DNA of 58,661 nt from Puia dinghuensis (GTDB lineage: Bacteria > Bacteroidota > Bacteroidia > Chitinophagales > Chitinophagaceae): positions 1 through 58,661 of the forward strand of contig JAMFSL010000118.1 of the NCBI GenBank assembly GCA_026225275.1, in the 5' to 3' direction. Positions 43,021-51,324 of this stretch are shown piece by piece. The notes below the pieces were generated by a model. That model was given only the letters and a program-made list of their open reading frames with translations. It was not told where the DNA came from and ran no database searches. Position numbers and translations under genes: made by a program. The number at the start of each line of letters is the position of its first letter. Position 1 is the first letter of the stretch.

Positions 43021-44283
43021 ATGAAAATTTTCAAATTCGGTGGCGCCAGTACAGGCAGCGTAGAGCGTATCCAGCAGCTACCCGCCATCCTCCGTACCTA
43101 CCGGGAAGAACAGCTGCTCGTAGTGGTGTCGGCCATGGGGAAAACGACGAATGCCCTCGAAAAAGTGGCCACCGCTTTTTACTCCGGTGCCCGTGAAGAA
43201 GCATTGCAGTTGTTCCAGCAGATCAAAGATCACCACCTGACGACCGCCAAATACCTGTTGGTACAGAATTACCTCGCCGCAGAGGCCCATCTCCGGGATT
43301 TCTTTACGGAAGTCGAATGGCTATTGCACGACAAACCGGTACGGGAGTATGACTATTATTACGACCAGATCGTCTGTATCGGCGAGCTGCTGTCTACCTC
43401 CATTGTCAGCGCCTACCTGGCGGAATCAGGCATCGGTAACCAGTGGATCGATGTCCGGGATGTTTTCCGTACCGATGGGAATTTCCGGGACGCAGCCATC
43501 GACTGGACCTGGTCGGAACAGCAGGTCCGCAAAGACATACAGCCCTTATTCAGCCAGGAGAACATGGTAGTGACACAAGGCTTTATCGGCGCAACGTCGG
43601 ACAACGAGAGCACCACCCTGGGCCGGGAAGGGAGCGATTATACGGCGGCGATCTTTGCCTCCATGCTGGATGCCGATAGCCTGACGATCTGGAAAGATGT
43701 CGAAGGTGTTATGAACGCCGATCCGAAGCAATTCCCCGAGGCCACCATCCTGCACGAACTCAGCTATGACGAGGTGATCGAAATGGCCTATTACGGAGCA
43801 CAGGTCATCCATCCCAAGACGATCAAGCCATTACAGAATAAAGGCATTCCGCTATACGTCAAATGTTTCCTCGACCCCGCCCTTCCCGGCACTGTGATCA
43901 GCAAAAAATCGGTGAAAGGACTGCCGCCCATTATCGTATTGAAACCCGGGCAGGTACTGGTCCATCTGCATTCGAAAGACTTTTCCTTTGTCGGCGAAAC
44001 AGGCACAGAGCGGCTTTATCACCTCTTTAACCAGATCCGGGTCAAGCCTAACCTGATGCAGAACGGCGCCGTCAGTTTGCAGATATGCCTTGACGACCGG
44101 CCCGACAAGATCGACAAGCTGGCACTGGCTGCTGCGGAATTATTCGATGTACAGATAGAAAGGGGGCTGACACTGCTGACGATACGGCATTACGACGCGG
44201 AGGTATTGAAGCAGCTAATGGAAGGCCGCAGCGAAGTGCTGCGCCAGCAAACGGCGGAGACGGTTCAAATATTAATGCGTTAA
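43021..44283 (+). CDS. lysC: Aspartate kinase, monofunctional
   Basis: 420 residues from MKIFKFGGAS. The kinase core shows K-F-G-G-A-S (5-10), V-V-S-A-M-G-K-T-T-N, T-T-L-G-R-E-G-S-D-Y-T-A and W-K-D-V-E-G-V-M-N-A-D-P. The C-terminal third holds ACT-type regulatory sequence. It phosphorylates aspartate at the head of the lysine/threonine/methionine pathway. It is not fused to homoserine dehydrogenase. The symbol is by similarity; which end product regulates it is not visible. Its TAA stop shares the palindrome TTAA with the convergent gene. Confidence 0.92.
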   Translation: MKIFKFGGASTGSVERIQQLPAILRTYREEQLLVVVSAMGKTTNALEKVATAFYSGAREEALQLFQQIKDHHLTTAKYLLVQNYLAAEAHLRDFFTEVEWLLHDKPVREYDYYYDQIVCIGELLSTSIVSAYLAESGIGNQWIDVRDVFRTDGNFRDAAIDWTWSEQQVRKDIQPLFSQENMVVTQGFIGATSDNESTTLGREGSDYTAAIFASMLDADSLTIWKDVEGVMNADPKQFPEATILHELSYDEVIEMAYYGAQVIHPKTIKPLQNKGIPLYVKCFLDPALPGTVISKKSVKGLPPIIVLKPGQVLVHLHSKDFSFVGETGTERLYHLFNQIRVKPNLMQNGAVSLQICLDDRPDKIDKLALAAAELFDVQIERGLTLLTIRHYDAEVLKQLMEGRSEVLRQQTAETVQILMR

Positions 44284-45497
44284 TTATCTCCTATCATCAC
44301 CGTCTGCTTGAGCTTAATCGCAACATGCGCACCGCTATGGGTCGCAGGCGACCATTGGGGCATCCCGAGAAAAGCATTTTCGATTTTTTCATTCATCGTG
44401 TCATTTCCGCCCCGGATCACCTTGGCATATACCGTTTTACCGGTCGAATCGATGATATATTCCACCATTACGAAGGCCTTTGACTGCCCGTCGAGATCTT
44501 TCAGGCTTTCCTTACTGACCTTATTCAGAAATTCCGAGAAGGCCGGATTGCCACCGGGATAATCGGGCAGCTTGTCTACCACCTTGGCCAGATCGTCTTC
44601 CGGGATCGGATTGACCCGCTCGGCCCGCACATGGGTCGGCTTCTTTTTAACCGGCCCTGCCACCGGTTCGAGATTGGGTACTTTCACCAGCGCTTCGGCA
44701 GGCGCAACATCTTCCGTTACATATTCTCCCTTGCCATTGACCATGACGAAAGGCACTTCCCGGTATTTTTCAAAATAATAAAAGGCGCTACGCATACTTT
44801 TGGCAAAGGGCGTATATTCCGAAAAGGTCTGCAGGTATTTGTTGAGATAGTCTACACTGCGGGGATTGTTGAAATTGACCGGGAAAATATGCACCGGGAT
44901 GAAATCTTCCCCCATATCCTTGGCATAAGCCGCCAGGATATACAATTCTTCTATCTGCGCATCGGTGATCGGGATACAGCCTGTCGTGACACAACTGCCA
45001 TGGATATAAATATCGCCGCCCGGCTGCAGCGAATCGCTGAGAATACGATCGGACGCATTCGGATAGTTAAGTCCGAGGGACAGATGGTATTCGCTCCGGG
45101 GATTGAATTCGTTGATGTAGTAGAAACCTTCCGGCACCTGGTAATCGCCAGCCATACGCTTGGGTCCGAGGGTGCCCGCCATAGCACATATTTTGTACGT
45201 CTTGAACAGCTTATATTTCTCTTCCTTTGTATTCTTCACCCAGACTTCCATCTGGCTGTCATACTTGAATGACCGGATATACAAATACCGCGCCGGCCAG
45301 GAGAGCCCCTTTTCCTGGAACTGCTTCATGAGAGTATCCTCCTTGCGGTTCAGCAGGTCCATCACCTTGGGAATAGATCGTTGATAATCGATAAAATGAA
45401 CGGAAGTACCGGCGCTTTGAGCCGAAAGTGTACCGGCAGACAGAATGCCCGCAAGGGTCAAAAGCAACAGAGCGGGGAAAGAATTTTTAACAACCAT
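44280..45497 (-). CDS. L,D-transpeptidase-like (YkuD/YafK) protein fused to a TonB C-terminal domain
   Basis: 405 residues from Met 45497, which gives a clean signal peptide (about 1-27); the longer frame crosses the hppD terminator. The catalytic domain (about 70-225) has H-G-S-C-V-T-T-G-C-I with His166 and Cys174, the YkuD signature; the wording resembles the YafK/DpaA group, which cuts meso-DAP links. Residues about 300-405 read as a TonB C-terminal domain (Y-P-G-G-N-P-A-F, then F-V-M-V-E-Y-I-I-D-S-T-G-K-T-V and M-P-Q-W-S-P-A). The pair suggests a wall enzyme tied to an envelope partner. Confidence 0.87.
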   Translation of the reverse strand: MVVKNSFPALLLLTLAGILSAGTLSAQSAGTSVHFIDYQRSIPKVMDLLNRKEDTLMKQFQEKGLSWPARYLYIRSFKYDSQMEVWVKNTKEEKYKLFKTYKICAMAGTLGPKRMAGDYQVPEGFYYINEFNPRSEYHLSLGLNYPNASDRILSDSLQPGGDIYIHGSCVTTGCIPITDAQIEELYILAAYAKDMGEDFIPVHIFPVNFNNPRSVDYLNKYLQTFSEYTPFAKSMRSAFYYFEKYREVPFVMVNGKGEYVTEDVAPAEALVKVPNLEPVAGPVKKKPTHVRAERVNPIPEDDLAKVVDKLPDYPGGNPAFSEFLNKVSKESLKDLDGQSKAFVMVEYIIDSTGKTVYAKVIRGGNDTMNEKIENAFLGMPQWSPATHSGAHVAIKLKQTVMIGDN

Positions 45498-45518
45498 ACT
45501 AGGGTTATACAAATAAAC

Positions 45519-45551
45519 AAAAAACCTGCCATAATTATTACATATGACAGG
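45519..45551 (-). terminator. Intrinsic terminator of hppD
   Basis: On the minus strand CCTGTCATA and TATGGCAGG form a 9-bp stem with one G-U pair and a 9-nt loop, followed by TTTTTT (45524-45519). It lies between hppD and the transpeptidase gene. Confidence 0.8.
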
Positions 45552-45588
45552 CTTTATCAAACTTTATCACAAAACTTTGGCTGATTAA

Positions 45589-46725
45589 CTACAGATTTCC
45601 TCTTGAGTCCTGCTCCAGCTCTATGGCCTCGAACAGCGCCTTGAAATTACCCTTCCCGAAACTCTGCGCCCCTTTGCGCTGGATGATCTCGAAAAAAACG
45701 GTCGGCCGGTCCTCGACAGGCTTGGTAAAAATTTGCAAAAGATAGCCCTCATCGTCGCGGTCGACGAGGATACCCAGCTCTTCGAGCGGAGCGAGATCTT
45801 CATCAATATGACCGACCCGGCTGAGCAGATCCCTGTAATACGAAGAAGGGATGGTAAGAAATTCCACACCCCTGTCCCGGAGTTGAGTGACGGTCCCGAC
45901 AATATCGTTAGTCGCCAGCGCCACATGCTGTACTCCTTCGCCCCGATAAAAATCAAGGAACTCTTCCACCTGGGATTTCTTTTTGCCTTCTGCCGGCTCA
46001 TTAATCGGGAATTTCACAAAACCATTGCCATTGCTCATCACCTTGCTCATCAAAGCGGAATATTCGGTGGAAATATCTTTGTCATCGAAGGAAAGGATAT
46101 TCCGGAACCCCATCACGTCCTGGTAAAAGCCAACCCATGGATTCATCTGGTGCCAGCCCACATTACCCACGCTGTGGTCTACATACAGCAAGCCGGTAGA
46201 AGGAGGGTTATATGCTGTTTTCCACTCCCGGAAGCCGGGTAAAAATGGCCCCTGGTAGTCTTTTCTTTCGACAAAGAGGTGCACGGTTTCTCCATAGGTA
46301 TGAATACCGCTCAGCGTAACCTCTCCCCATTGATCGCATAGCATGGTCGGCTCCTTATAGCTTCTCCCGCCCCGGGCAGTCGTCTCCTTCCAGGCCGAAG
46401 CAGCGTCATCGACGCGAAGCGCCAGCACCTTTACTCCATCCCCATGCAGGTGGACATGCGCAGCCACGGGATGATCGGGCCGAAGGGCCGTGGTGAAGAC
46501 GAACGTCAGCTTATTCTGGCGTACGACATAGCTGACCGTCTCCCGGTTGCCCGTTTCCGGACCGGAGTAGGCGAGAGACTGGAATCCAAAAGCTGATTTA
46601 TAATAATGGGCGGCCTGTTTGGCATTCCCTACATAAAACTCTACGTAATCTGTCCCCTGTAAGGGAAGGAAGTCGATAATGGCGGCTGATCGTTCACGCG
46701 CATCAGTAGCAGCTGCTATAGGCAT
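45589..46725 (-). CDS. hppD: 4-hydroxyphenylpyruvate dioxygenase
   Basis: 378 residues; converts 4-hydroxyphenylpyruvate to homogentisate in tyrosine breakdown. Iron ligands His184 (Y-V-D-H-S-V-G-N), His267 (V-Q-H-V-A-L-A-T) and Glu346 (F-F-E-I-I-Q-R), and the C-terminal G-K-G-N-F-K-A-L-F-E-A-I-E. Homogentisate dioxygenase and other tyrosine genes are not adjacent. It is a single-gene unit with a clear terminator. The promoter is uncertain; a candidate lies 190 nt upstream. Confidence 0.96.
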   Translation of the reverse strand: MPIAAATDARERSAAIIDFLPLQGTDYVEFYVGNAKQAAHYYKSAFGFQSLAYSGPETGNRETVSYVVRQNKLTFVFTTALRPDHPVAAHVHLHGDGVKVLALRVDDAASAWKETTARGGRSYKEPTMLCDQWGEVTLSGIHTYGETVHLFVERKDYQGPFLPGFREWKTAYNPPSTGLLYVDHSVGNVGWHQMNPWVGFYQDVMGFRNILSFDDKDISTEYSALMSKVMSNGNGFVKFPINEPAEGKKKSQVEEFLDFYRGEGVQHVALATNDIVGTVTQLRDRGVEFLTIPSSYYRDLLSRVGHIDEDLAPLEELGILVDRDDEGYLLQIFTKPVEDRPTVFFEIIQRKGAQSFGKGNFKALFEAIELEQDSRGNL

Positions 46726-46921
46726 AAAATCATTATTTAGGTTTAAAAAACAGAAATGCTGATCGTGCAGAATAAAATCGGGTCATGAAGACCATGAAGA
46801 AAATCAGGCGACCGCCACACCCCTGGCGAGAGCCTCCAGGAAGAAAAAACGATGCAATCGCTTGTCATCGAAAATTTTATGAGAGTAATCTGGACGCATG
46901 TATTTACAGGAAAAACCACGA

Positions 46922-46952
46922 TAAAGGTAGCCATTATTTTGAAAAAGTCCAA
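46922..46952 (-). promoter_or_regulatory. Candidate promoter of hppD
   Basis: On the minus strand TTG (46950-46952) and TACCTTTA (46922-46929, one base off TAnnTTTG) are 20 bp apart. It would give a 190-nt leader. The 46726-46992 gap otherwise shows no gene, repeat or strong hairpin. Confidence 0.35.
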
Positions 46953-46992
46953 TGGAAATTGAGTTTTGTCTATCTTCGGCGAAATAAACTAC

Positions 46993-48117
46993 ATGGTAAA
47001 AGCAGGCATTTTAGGTGGCGGACAATTAGGGAGAATGTTACTGCAGGCAGCGGCCAACTATCCTGTCGAAACCTACGTAATGGAAGATGATGAAGAGAGT
47101 CCTGCCGCTCACCTGTGCCATCATTTTATCAAAGGGGATATCCGGAATTTCGATGACGTCTATCAATTCGGAAAAAACCTGCAGGCCCTGACGATCGAAA
47201 TAGAATCCGTCAACGAAGAGGCTCTCGAAAGGCTGGAGGCCGAAGGGGTAAAGATCTTCCCGAAACCTGCTGCCCTGCGCACGATCAAGAATAAAATACT
47301 CCAAAAGCAATTTTATACCGAACACAGTATTCCCACGGCGGAATATTTTGTCACGGCCGATCTGGCGGCCGTCCGCAGCCGGGCGGATTTTCTCCCCGCC
47401 GTTCATAAGATCGGCACCGGGGGATACGATGGCCGCGGCGTACAGATCCTGCGGACCCCAGCCGAGATCGAAAAAGGATTCGATGCTCCGGGCGTACTGG
47501 AGAAACTGGTGAACATAGACAAGGAGATCGCCCAGATCATTGCCGTCAACGAACGCGGGGAGATCGCCATCTATCCCCCGGTGGATATGGTATTCGATTC
47601 CCGGCTCAACCTGCTGGATTATCAGATCAGCCCCGCCGATCTTCCGCAGAATATCCTGTGGAAGATCGAGGCCATTTCCCTGCGGGTTGTCAAAGAACTG
47701 AAGAGTCCCGGCATCTTTGCAGTAGAGATGTTTGTCACCCGGCAGGGAGAAGTCTTTGTCAATGAAACTGCCCCCAGGGTACACAACAGCGGTCACCATA
47801 CCATCGAAGCCAATTACAGCTCGCAATTCGATATGCTTTGGCGCGTGATCCTCGGCTATCCCCTGGGCAATACAGAAGTGATCCTGCCCGGAGCGATCGT
47901 CAACCTGCTGGGATCGGAAGGTTGCGAAGGCGAGGCGCATTATGAAGGACTTGACGAAGTCCTGCAGATGGATAATGTATTCGTGCATATCTACGGTAAG
48001 AAGGAGACAAAGGCAGGCCGGAAGATGGGGCATGTGACGATCATCAGCCGGGAAAAACAGGACCTTGTCCATAAGGCGCACAAAATCAGGAACACGTTGA
48101 AAGTAGTGAGCAAATAA
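46993..48117 (+). CDS. purK: N5-carboxyaminoimidazole ribonucleotide synthase
   Basis: 374 residues from MVKAGILGGGQLGRML. ATP-grasp enzyme converting AIR, bicarbonate and ATP to N5-CAIR. Visible: G-G-G-Q-L-G-R-M-L, H-K-I-G-T-G-G-Y-D-G-R-G-V-Q, F-V-N-E-T-A-P-R-V-H-N-S-G-H-H-T. It is followed 39 nt later by purE, the next step. TATCTTCG (46971-46978) upstream could be a weak -7 box. The longer frame adds nine residues without support. Confidence 0.95.
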   Translation: MVKAGILGGGQLGRMLLQAAANYPVETYVMEDDEESPAAHLCHHFIKGDIRNFDDVYQFGKNLQALTIEIESVNEEALERLEAEGVKIFPKPAALRTIKNKILQKQFYTEHSIPTAEYFVTADLAAVRSRADFLPAVHKIGTGGYDGRGVQILRTPAEIEKGFDAPGVLEKLVNIDKEIAQIIAVNERGEIAIYPPVDMVFDSRLNLLDYQISPADLPQNILWKIEAISLRVVKELKSPGIFAVEMFVTRQGEVFVNETAPRVHNSGHHTIEANYSSQFDMLWRVILGYPLGNTEVILPGAIVNLLGSEGCEGEAHYEGLDEVLQMDNVFVHIYGKKETKAGRKMGHVTIISREKQDLVHKAHKIRNTLKVVSK

Positions 48118-48156
48118 CCTGGCCGACGCCGGACGGCCCGTATTAAAAAGGATTCT

Positions 48157-48675
48157 ATGAGCACAGCTTTGGTAGGAATTATTATGGGCAGCGATAGCGA
48201 CCTCACTATTATGAAGGCCGCCGCAGAAATGCTGGAAGAACTGGAAGTCCCCTTCGAACTGACCGTCGTGTCAGCTCACCGGACCCCGCTTAGAATGGTT
48301 GACTATGCCAGCCGCGCGGCAGAGCGTGGTCTAAAGGTCATCATTGCCGGCGCCGGCGGCGCCGCCCACTTACCAGGGATGGTTGCCTCGATCACTACCC
48401 TGCCGGTGATTGGCGTACCGGTAAAGTCCTCTAATTCTATCGACGGCTGGGACTCCATGCTATCTATCCTGCAGATGCCGGGTGGAGTACCCGTTGCCAC
48501 CATGGCGATCAATGGAGCTAAGAATGCGGGCATCATGGCAGCGCTGATCATCGGAGCCTTCAATCCGGAATTGAGTAAGCGTCTCGCTGTCTTCAAGCAA
48601 AAAATGTCCGAGGAAGTACTCCGCAAAGTAGGAACCCTGCGTGAAGAAGGTTGGGCTAACGGGTATGATGCGTAA
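48157..48675 (+). CDS. purE: N5-carboxyaminoimidazole ribonucleotide mutase
   Basis: 172 residues, class I PurE. I-M-G-S-D-S-D (9-15), V-V-S-A-H-R-T-P (37-44, active-site His), [14 protein letters not shown] and G-V-P-V-K-S are all present. It rearranges N5-CAIR, the product of PurK, to CAIR, the substrate of PurC. Co-transcription with purK is likely. Confidence 0.96.
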   Translation: MSTALVGIIMGSDSDLTIMKAAAEMLEELEVPFELTVVSAHRTPLRMVDYASRAAERGLKVIIAGAGGAAHLPGMVASITTLPVIGVPVKSSNSIDGWDSMLSILQMPGGVPVATMAINGAKNAGIMAALIIGAFNPELSKRLAVFKQKMSEEVLRKVGTLREEGWANGYDA

Positions 48676-48743
48676 TAGCAGAACCGTAAATGCTCATTTA
48701 AAAAAATTATCCTAAATTGAACATTCATTTCAATTCTACTACT

Positions 48744-49547
48744 ATGCAATCATTTGCTTGTCGATCTTTCCAACGCGTTCTTTTTCTTTCGTCCTTCAGC
48801 CTCCTGACCGGTGCCACAATAGCCCGGGCACAGCAACAATATGATTCCACCGATCACCGCGCGACCGAGATCTATACGCCCGTTCCGCCGGTCGTGACGC
48901 CGGGAGAAAAATGGAGCAATGCCGCCTCCGACGCTATCATCCTTTTTGACGGCAAAAACGAAGACGAGTGGGTAAAGGTCTCCGATGGAACTCCCGCCAC
49001 CTGGAAAGTCTCTCATGGAATATTGACGGTCGACAAGGCTACAGGCAGTATTCAGACTAAACGCACTTTCACCAATTACCAGCTGCATCTCGAATACCGG
49101 ATCCCTTCCAATATCACCGGCGAAGACCAGGCAAGAGGCAACAGCGGTGTTTTCCTGGCGTCTACCGGCAAGGGAGATGGCGGCTACGAATTACAGGTCC
49201 TGGATAACTACAACAATAAGACCTATACCAACGGCATGGTAGGCAGTATCTACAAGCAAGCTGTACCTCTCGCCAATCCCTGCCGCAAGCCCGGCGAATG
49301 GCAGAGTTACGATATCGTGTGGACGGCGCCGGTATTCAATACCGATAGCAGCCTCGCCTCGCCGGCGCGGGTGACGGTATTCCTCAATGGGGTATTAGTC
49401 GAGAATAATTTCATCCTGCTGGGACAAACCCGTTATGTCGGCAAACCCTTCTACTCGGCTCACGGCCCTTGCCCCATCAAATTACAGGCGCATGGCGATA
49501 AAAGCGAGCCGATCAGCTTCCGGAATATCTGGGTGCGGCCTTTATAG
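48744..49547 (+). CDS. DUF1080 (3-keto-disaccharide hydrolase-like) exported protein
   Basis: 267 residues with a signal peptide (about 1-29, ending A-R-A-Q). A concanavalin-like DUF1080 domain follows: A-I-I-L-F-D-G-K-N-E-D-E-W-V-K, L-H-L-E-Y-R-I-P, G-N-S-G-V-F-L, Y-E-L-Q-V-L-D-N-Y-N-N-K-T-Y, P-C-R-K-P-G-E-W-Q-S-Y-D-I-V, C-terminal F-R-N-I-W-V-R-P-L. Some family members act on 3-keto-glycosides. The upstream gap has TAAATTGA, a weak -7 box. No oxidoreductase partner is adjacent. Confidence 0.88.
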   Translation: MQSFACRSFQRVLFLSSFSLLTGATIARAQQQYDSTDHRATEIYTPVPPVVTPGEKWSNAASDAIILFDGKNEDEWVKVSDGTPATWKVSHGILTVDKATGSIQTKRTFTNYQLHLEYRIPSNITGEDQARGNSGVFLASTGKGDGGYELQVLDNYNNKTYTNGMVGSIYKQAVPLANPCRKPGEWQSYDIVWTAPVFNTDSSLASPARVTVFLNGVLVENNFILLGQTRYVGKPFYSAHGPCPIKLQAHGDKSEPISFRNIWVRPL

Positions 49548-49647
49548 GCCTCGCTTGCGTACAGTCTGTTTGGGGATAAATTGTTAGGGATTGAAGGAAA
49601 AATGATGTAAATTGTAGAAAGCGATTCCCTCACCAAATACAGGCTGT

Positions 49648-50082
49648 ATGAAAAAAGTATCACACATTCTTTCGCACAAGGGAAGCAGGATTACATCTGT
49701 GACCCCCGAAACAACTGTCCTGGAAGCCTTGCAGATCATGGCCGATCAAAATATCGGATCAGTGATGGTGATGGAAGGAACCCACTACCTGGGTATCATG
49801 ACGGAAAGAGACTATTCCCGTAAGGTCATCCTGAAAGGAAAATCCTCTACCGACACCCAGGTATCGGAGATCATGTCCAGGGATTTTCCCGCAATAACCC
49901 CCAATGATACCGTCGAATTTTGCATGCAATTGATGTCCGACAAAAACATTCGTTATCTGCCGGTATTCGAAGGCAATTCGCTGTGTGGCATTGTCAGCAT
50001 CAATGACGTAGTGCGGGAAACCATCCTCACGCATGAAGAGACGATCACTCATTTGAAAGATTATCTGCATTCCGGGATTTAA
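49648..50082 (+). CDS. CBS-domain pair protein
   Basis: 144 residues made of two CBS motifs (about 8-60 and 75-135): S-V-M-V-M-E-G-T-H-Y-L-G-I-M-T-E-R-D-Y-S in the first, Y-L-P-V-F-E-G-N-S-L-C-G-I-V-S-I-N-D-V-V in the second. CBS pairs bind adenine nucleotides and sense energy state; without an effector domain this protein must act on another one. Its TAA stop is in the palindrome TTAA shared with the convergent response regulator. Confidence 0.9.
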   Translation: MKKVSHILSHKGSRITSVTPETTVLEALQIMADQNIGSVMVMEGTHYLGIMTERDYSRKVILKGKSSTDTQVSEIMSRDFPAITPNDTVEFCMQLMSDKNIRYLPVFEGNSLCGIVSINDVVRETILTHEETITHLKDYLHSGI

Positions 50083-50555
50083 GGCTCCTCTCCGTTGAAA
50101 TACTTTCCCAGCAGTCGCTCAAGCCTGGTCTGATTCAGCGGTTTATTTTCGAACCCCGATATCTCGGGGATCGCGTGAGTCCTTTTTTCATCATCGGGAT
50201 TGAGGGAAGTGGTCAGCATGATCAGCACGGTATCGGCCTTCTTCCCCTTTGGCAGGGTCCTGTACTGTGTCAGGAATTCCCATCCATCCATGGCTGGCAT
50301 ATTGATGTCCAGAAAGATCAGATCGGGCCGCAGACAACTCTCGTCATCATCAGGTTGGCTGCCATTGCCACCCTCCTCACCCTGGTCGCTGCCCGGTAAT
50401 TCACTACCCACCCCACGGAGGTAATCCAATGCCGCCTGCCCGCTCTGCGCAATACGGATATGCCGGGCACAGCCAGACTGCTCCAGCGTCATCTTATTCA
50501 GAAAATTAGTGGGTTCATCGTCATCGATGAGAAGAATACAATTAAGTTGTTTCAT
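50079..50555 (-). CDS. Single-domain response regulator
   Basis: 158 residues, a CheY-like receiver with no output domain. Acidic pocket D11-D12-D13, phospho-Asp83 (F-L-D-I-N-M-P-A-M-D-G-W), Thr116-like switch (M-L-T-T-S) and Lys138 (F-E-N-K-P-L). An acidic Gly-rich insertion (about 50-76) enlarges the beta2/3 loop, a trait of the Rcp1-like group often served by phytochrome or hybrid kinases. No kinase is adjacent. A Shine-Dalgarno-like AAAGGAG lies 3-4 nt before the ATG. Confidence 0.9.
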   Translation of the reverse strand: MKQLNCILLIDDDEPTNFLNKMTLEQSGCARHIRIAQSGQAALDYLRGVGSELPGSDQGEEGGNGSQPDDDESCLRPDLIFLDINMPAMDGWEFLTQYRTLPKGKKADTVLIMLTTSLNPDDEKRTHAIPEISGFENKPLNQTRLERLLGKYFNGEEP

Positions 50556-50610
50556 GGTCTCCTTTTTTCATAAAGAGCCTCAACGGGAAGTAAGCAAGGA
50601 ATGTCGGCCA

Positions 50611-50641
50611 CAAATGTATAAATAGTCCTCCAGAGATACAA
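50611..50641 (-). promoter_or_regulatory. Promoter of the response regulator gene
   Basis: On the minus strand TTG (50639-50641) and TACATTTG (50611-50618, a perfect TAnnTTTG) are 20 bp apart. The leader is about 50 nt. Confidence 0.6.
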
Positions 50642-50663
50642 GATTCACGAAGGATTAACCGAA

Positions 50664-50689
50664 TTTGGGGCGGAAAACATGTAAATTTG
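50664..50689 (+). promoter_or_regulatory. Promoter of the TetR-family gene
   Basis: TAAATTTG (50682-50689) is a perfect -7 box; TTTG at 50664-50667 is only 14 bp upstream, shorter than usual. The start at 50713 follows 23 nt later. Confidence 0.5.
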
Positions 50690-50712
50690 AGACTATAACC
50701 GTTTATTCAGGT

Positions 50713-51324
50713 ATGACTGAAACGCTTCAAAGAGACGAGATTATAGTAAGGGATATCGTTGAAACCGCCAGGGTGCTGTTTAAGCAATCCGGGTTTAAAA
50801 AGACGACAATGGGCGATATTGCCCGCAGCCTCGGTAAGGCTAAGAGCTCATTGTATTATTACTATCCGAGTAAAGAAGATATTTTCGAGGCCGTTCTGCA
50901 TGCCGAAATGGACGAATTGCTGGATCAGATCCACCAATCCATCCTGCATGCCACATCTTCTAAAGAAAAGCTGACGATCTATTGCCGGTGCAGGCTTATC
51001 AAACTGAACGAATTGTGTAATCTCAGCGACGCTTTGAAAAGCGATATCGGCGAACTTCACGACCTGCATTGCATTATGACTGAACTGAAACATCAGTTCG
51101 ATACCACCCATGTCGGGCTGGTCCGCGAGATCCTGGAAGAGGGCGTCAGCAACGGAGAATTCAAAAAGATCAATAAGGATAATATAGAATTGGTCGCCTA
51201 CCTGATGGTCAGCAGCTTCAGAGGACTGGCAGTCCCTTTGATGGTCTCCCAAAGCCTCAGCCCAAGGCTGGACCTGCAGATCGACTCTATCGTGGATATC
51301 ATGGTTGAGGGGATCGGGCGCTAA
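50713..51324 (+). CDS. TetR/AcrR family transcriptional regulator
   Basis: 203 residues from MTETLQRDEI. The N-terminal helix-turn-helix is clear: A-R-V-L-F-K-Q-S-G-F-K-K-T-T-M-G-D-I-A-R-S-L-G followed by S-L-Y-Y-Y-Y-P-S-K-E-D-I. The ligand-binding part is generic, with several Cys in the middle (near 94, 96 and 105). It lies next to the inositol-lipid genes but converges on them, so control of that cluster is possible, not shown. It overlaps the PAP2 gene by 4 nt (CTAA). Confidence 0.9.
   Translation: MTETLQRDEIIVRDIVETARVLFKQSGFKKTTMGDIARSLGKAKSSLYYYYPSKEDIFEAVLHAEMDELLDQIHQSILHATSSKEKLTIYCRCRLIKLNELCNLSDALKSDIGELHDLHCIMTELKHQFDTTHVGLVREILEEGVSNGEFKKINKDNIELVAYLMVSSFRGLAVPLMVSQSLSPRLDLQIDSIVDIMVEGIGR

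Noticed and set aside
46743-46952. A 69-codon minus-strand frame in the hppD/purK gap
   Set aside because: No start signal, no recognisable domain, and it overlaps the candidate hppD promoter.
47038-48081. A long open frame (347 codons) antisense to purK
   Set aside because: purK on the plus strand has all ATP-grasp motifs; the antisense frame has no recognisable domain and arises from codon bias in this GC-rich coding DNA.
50713-51324. TetR gene as the proven regulator of the inositol-lipid operon
   Set aside because: It only neighbours the far 3' end of the cluster, in convergent orientation; no shared operator was found, so adjacency alone is too weak.
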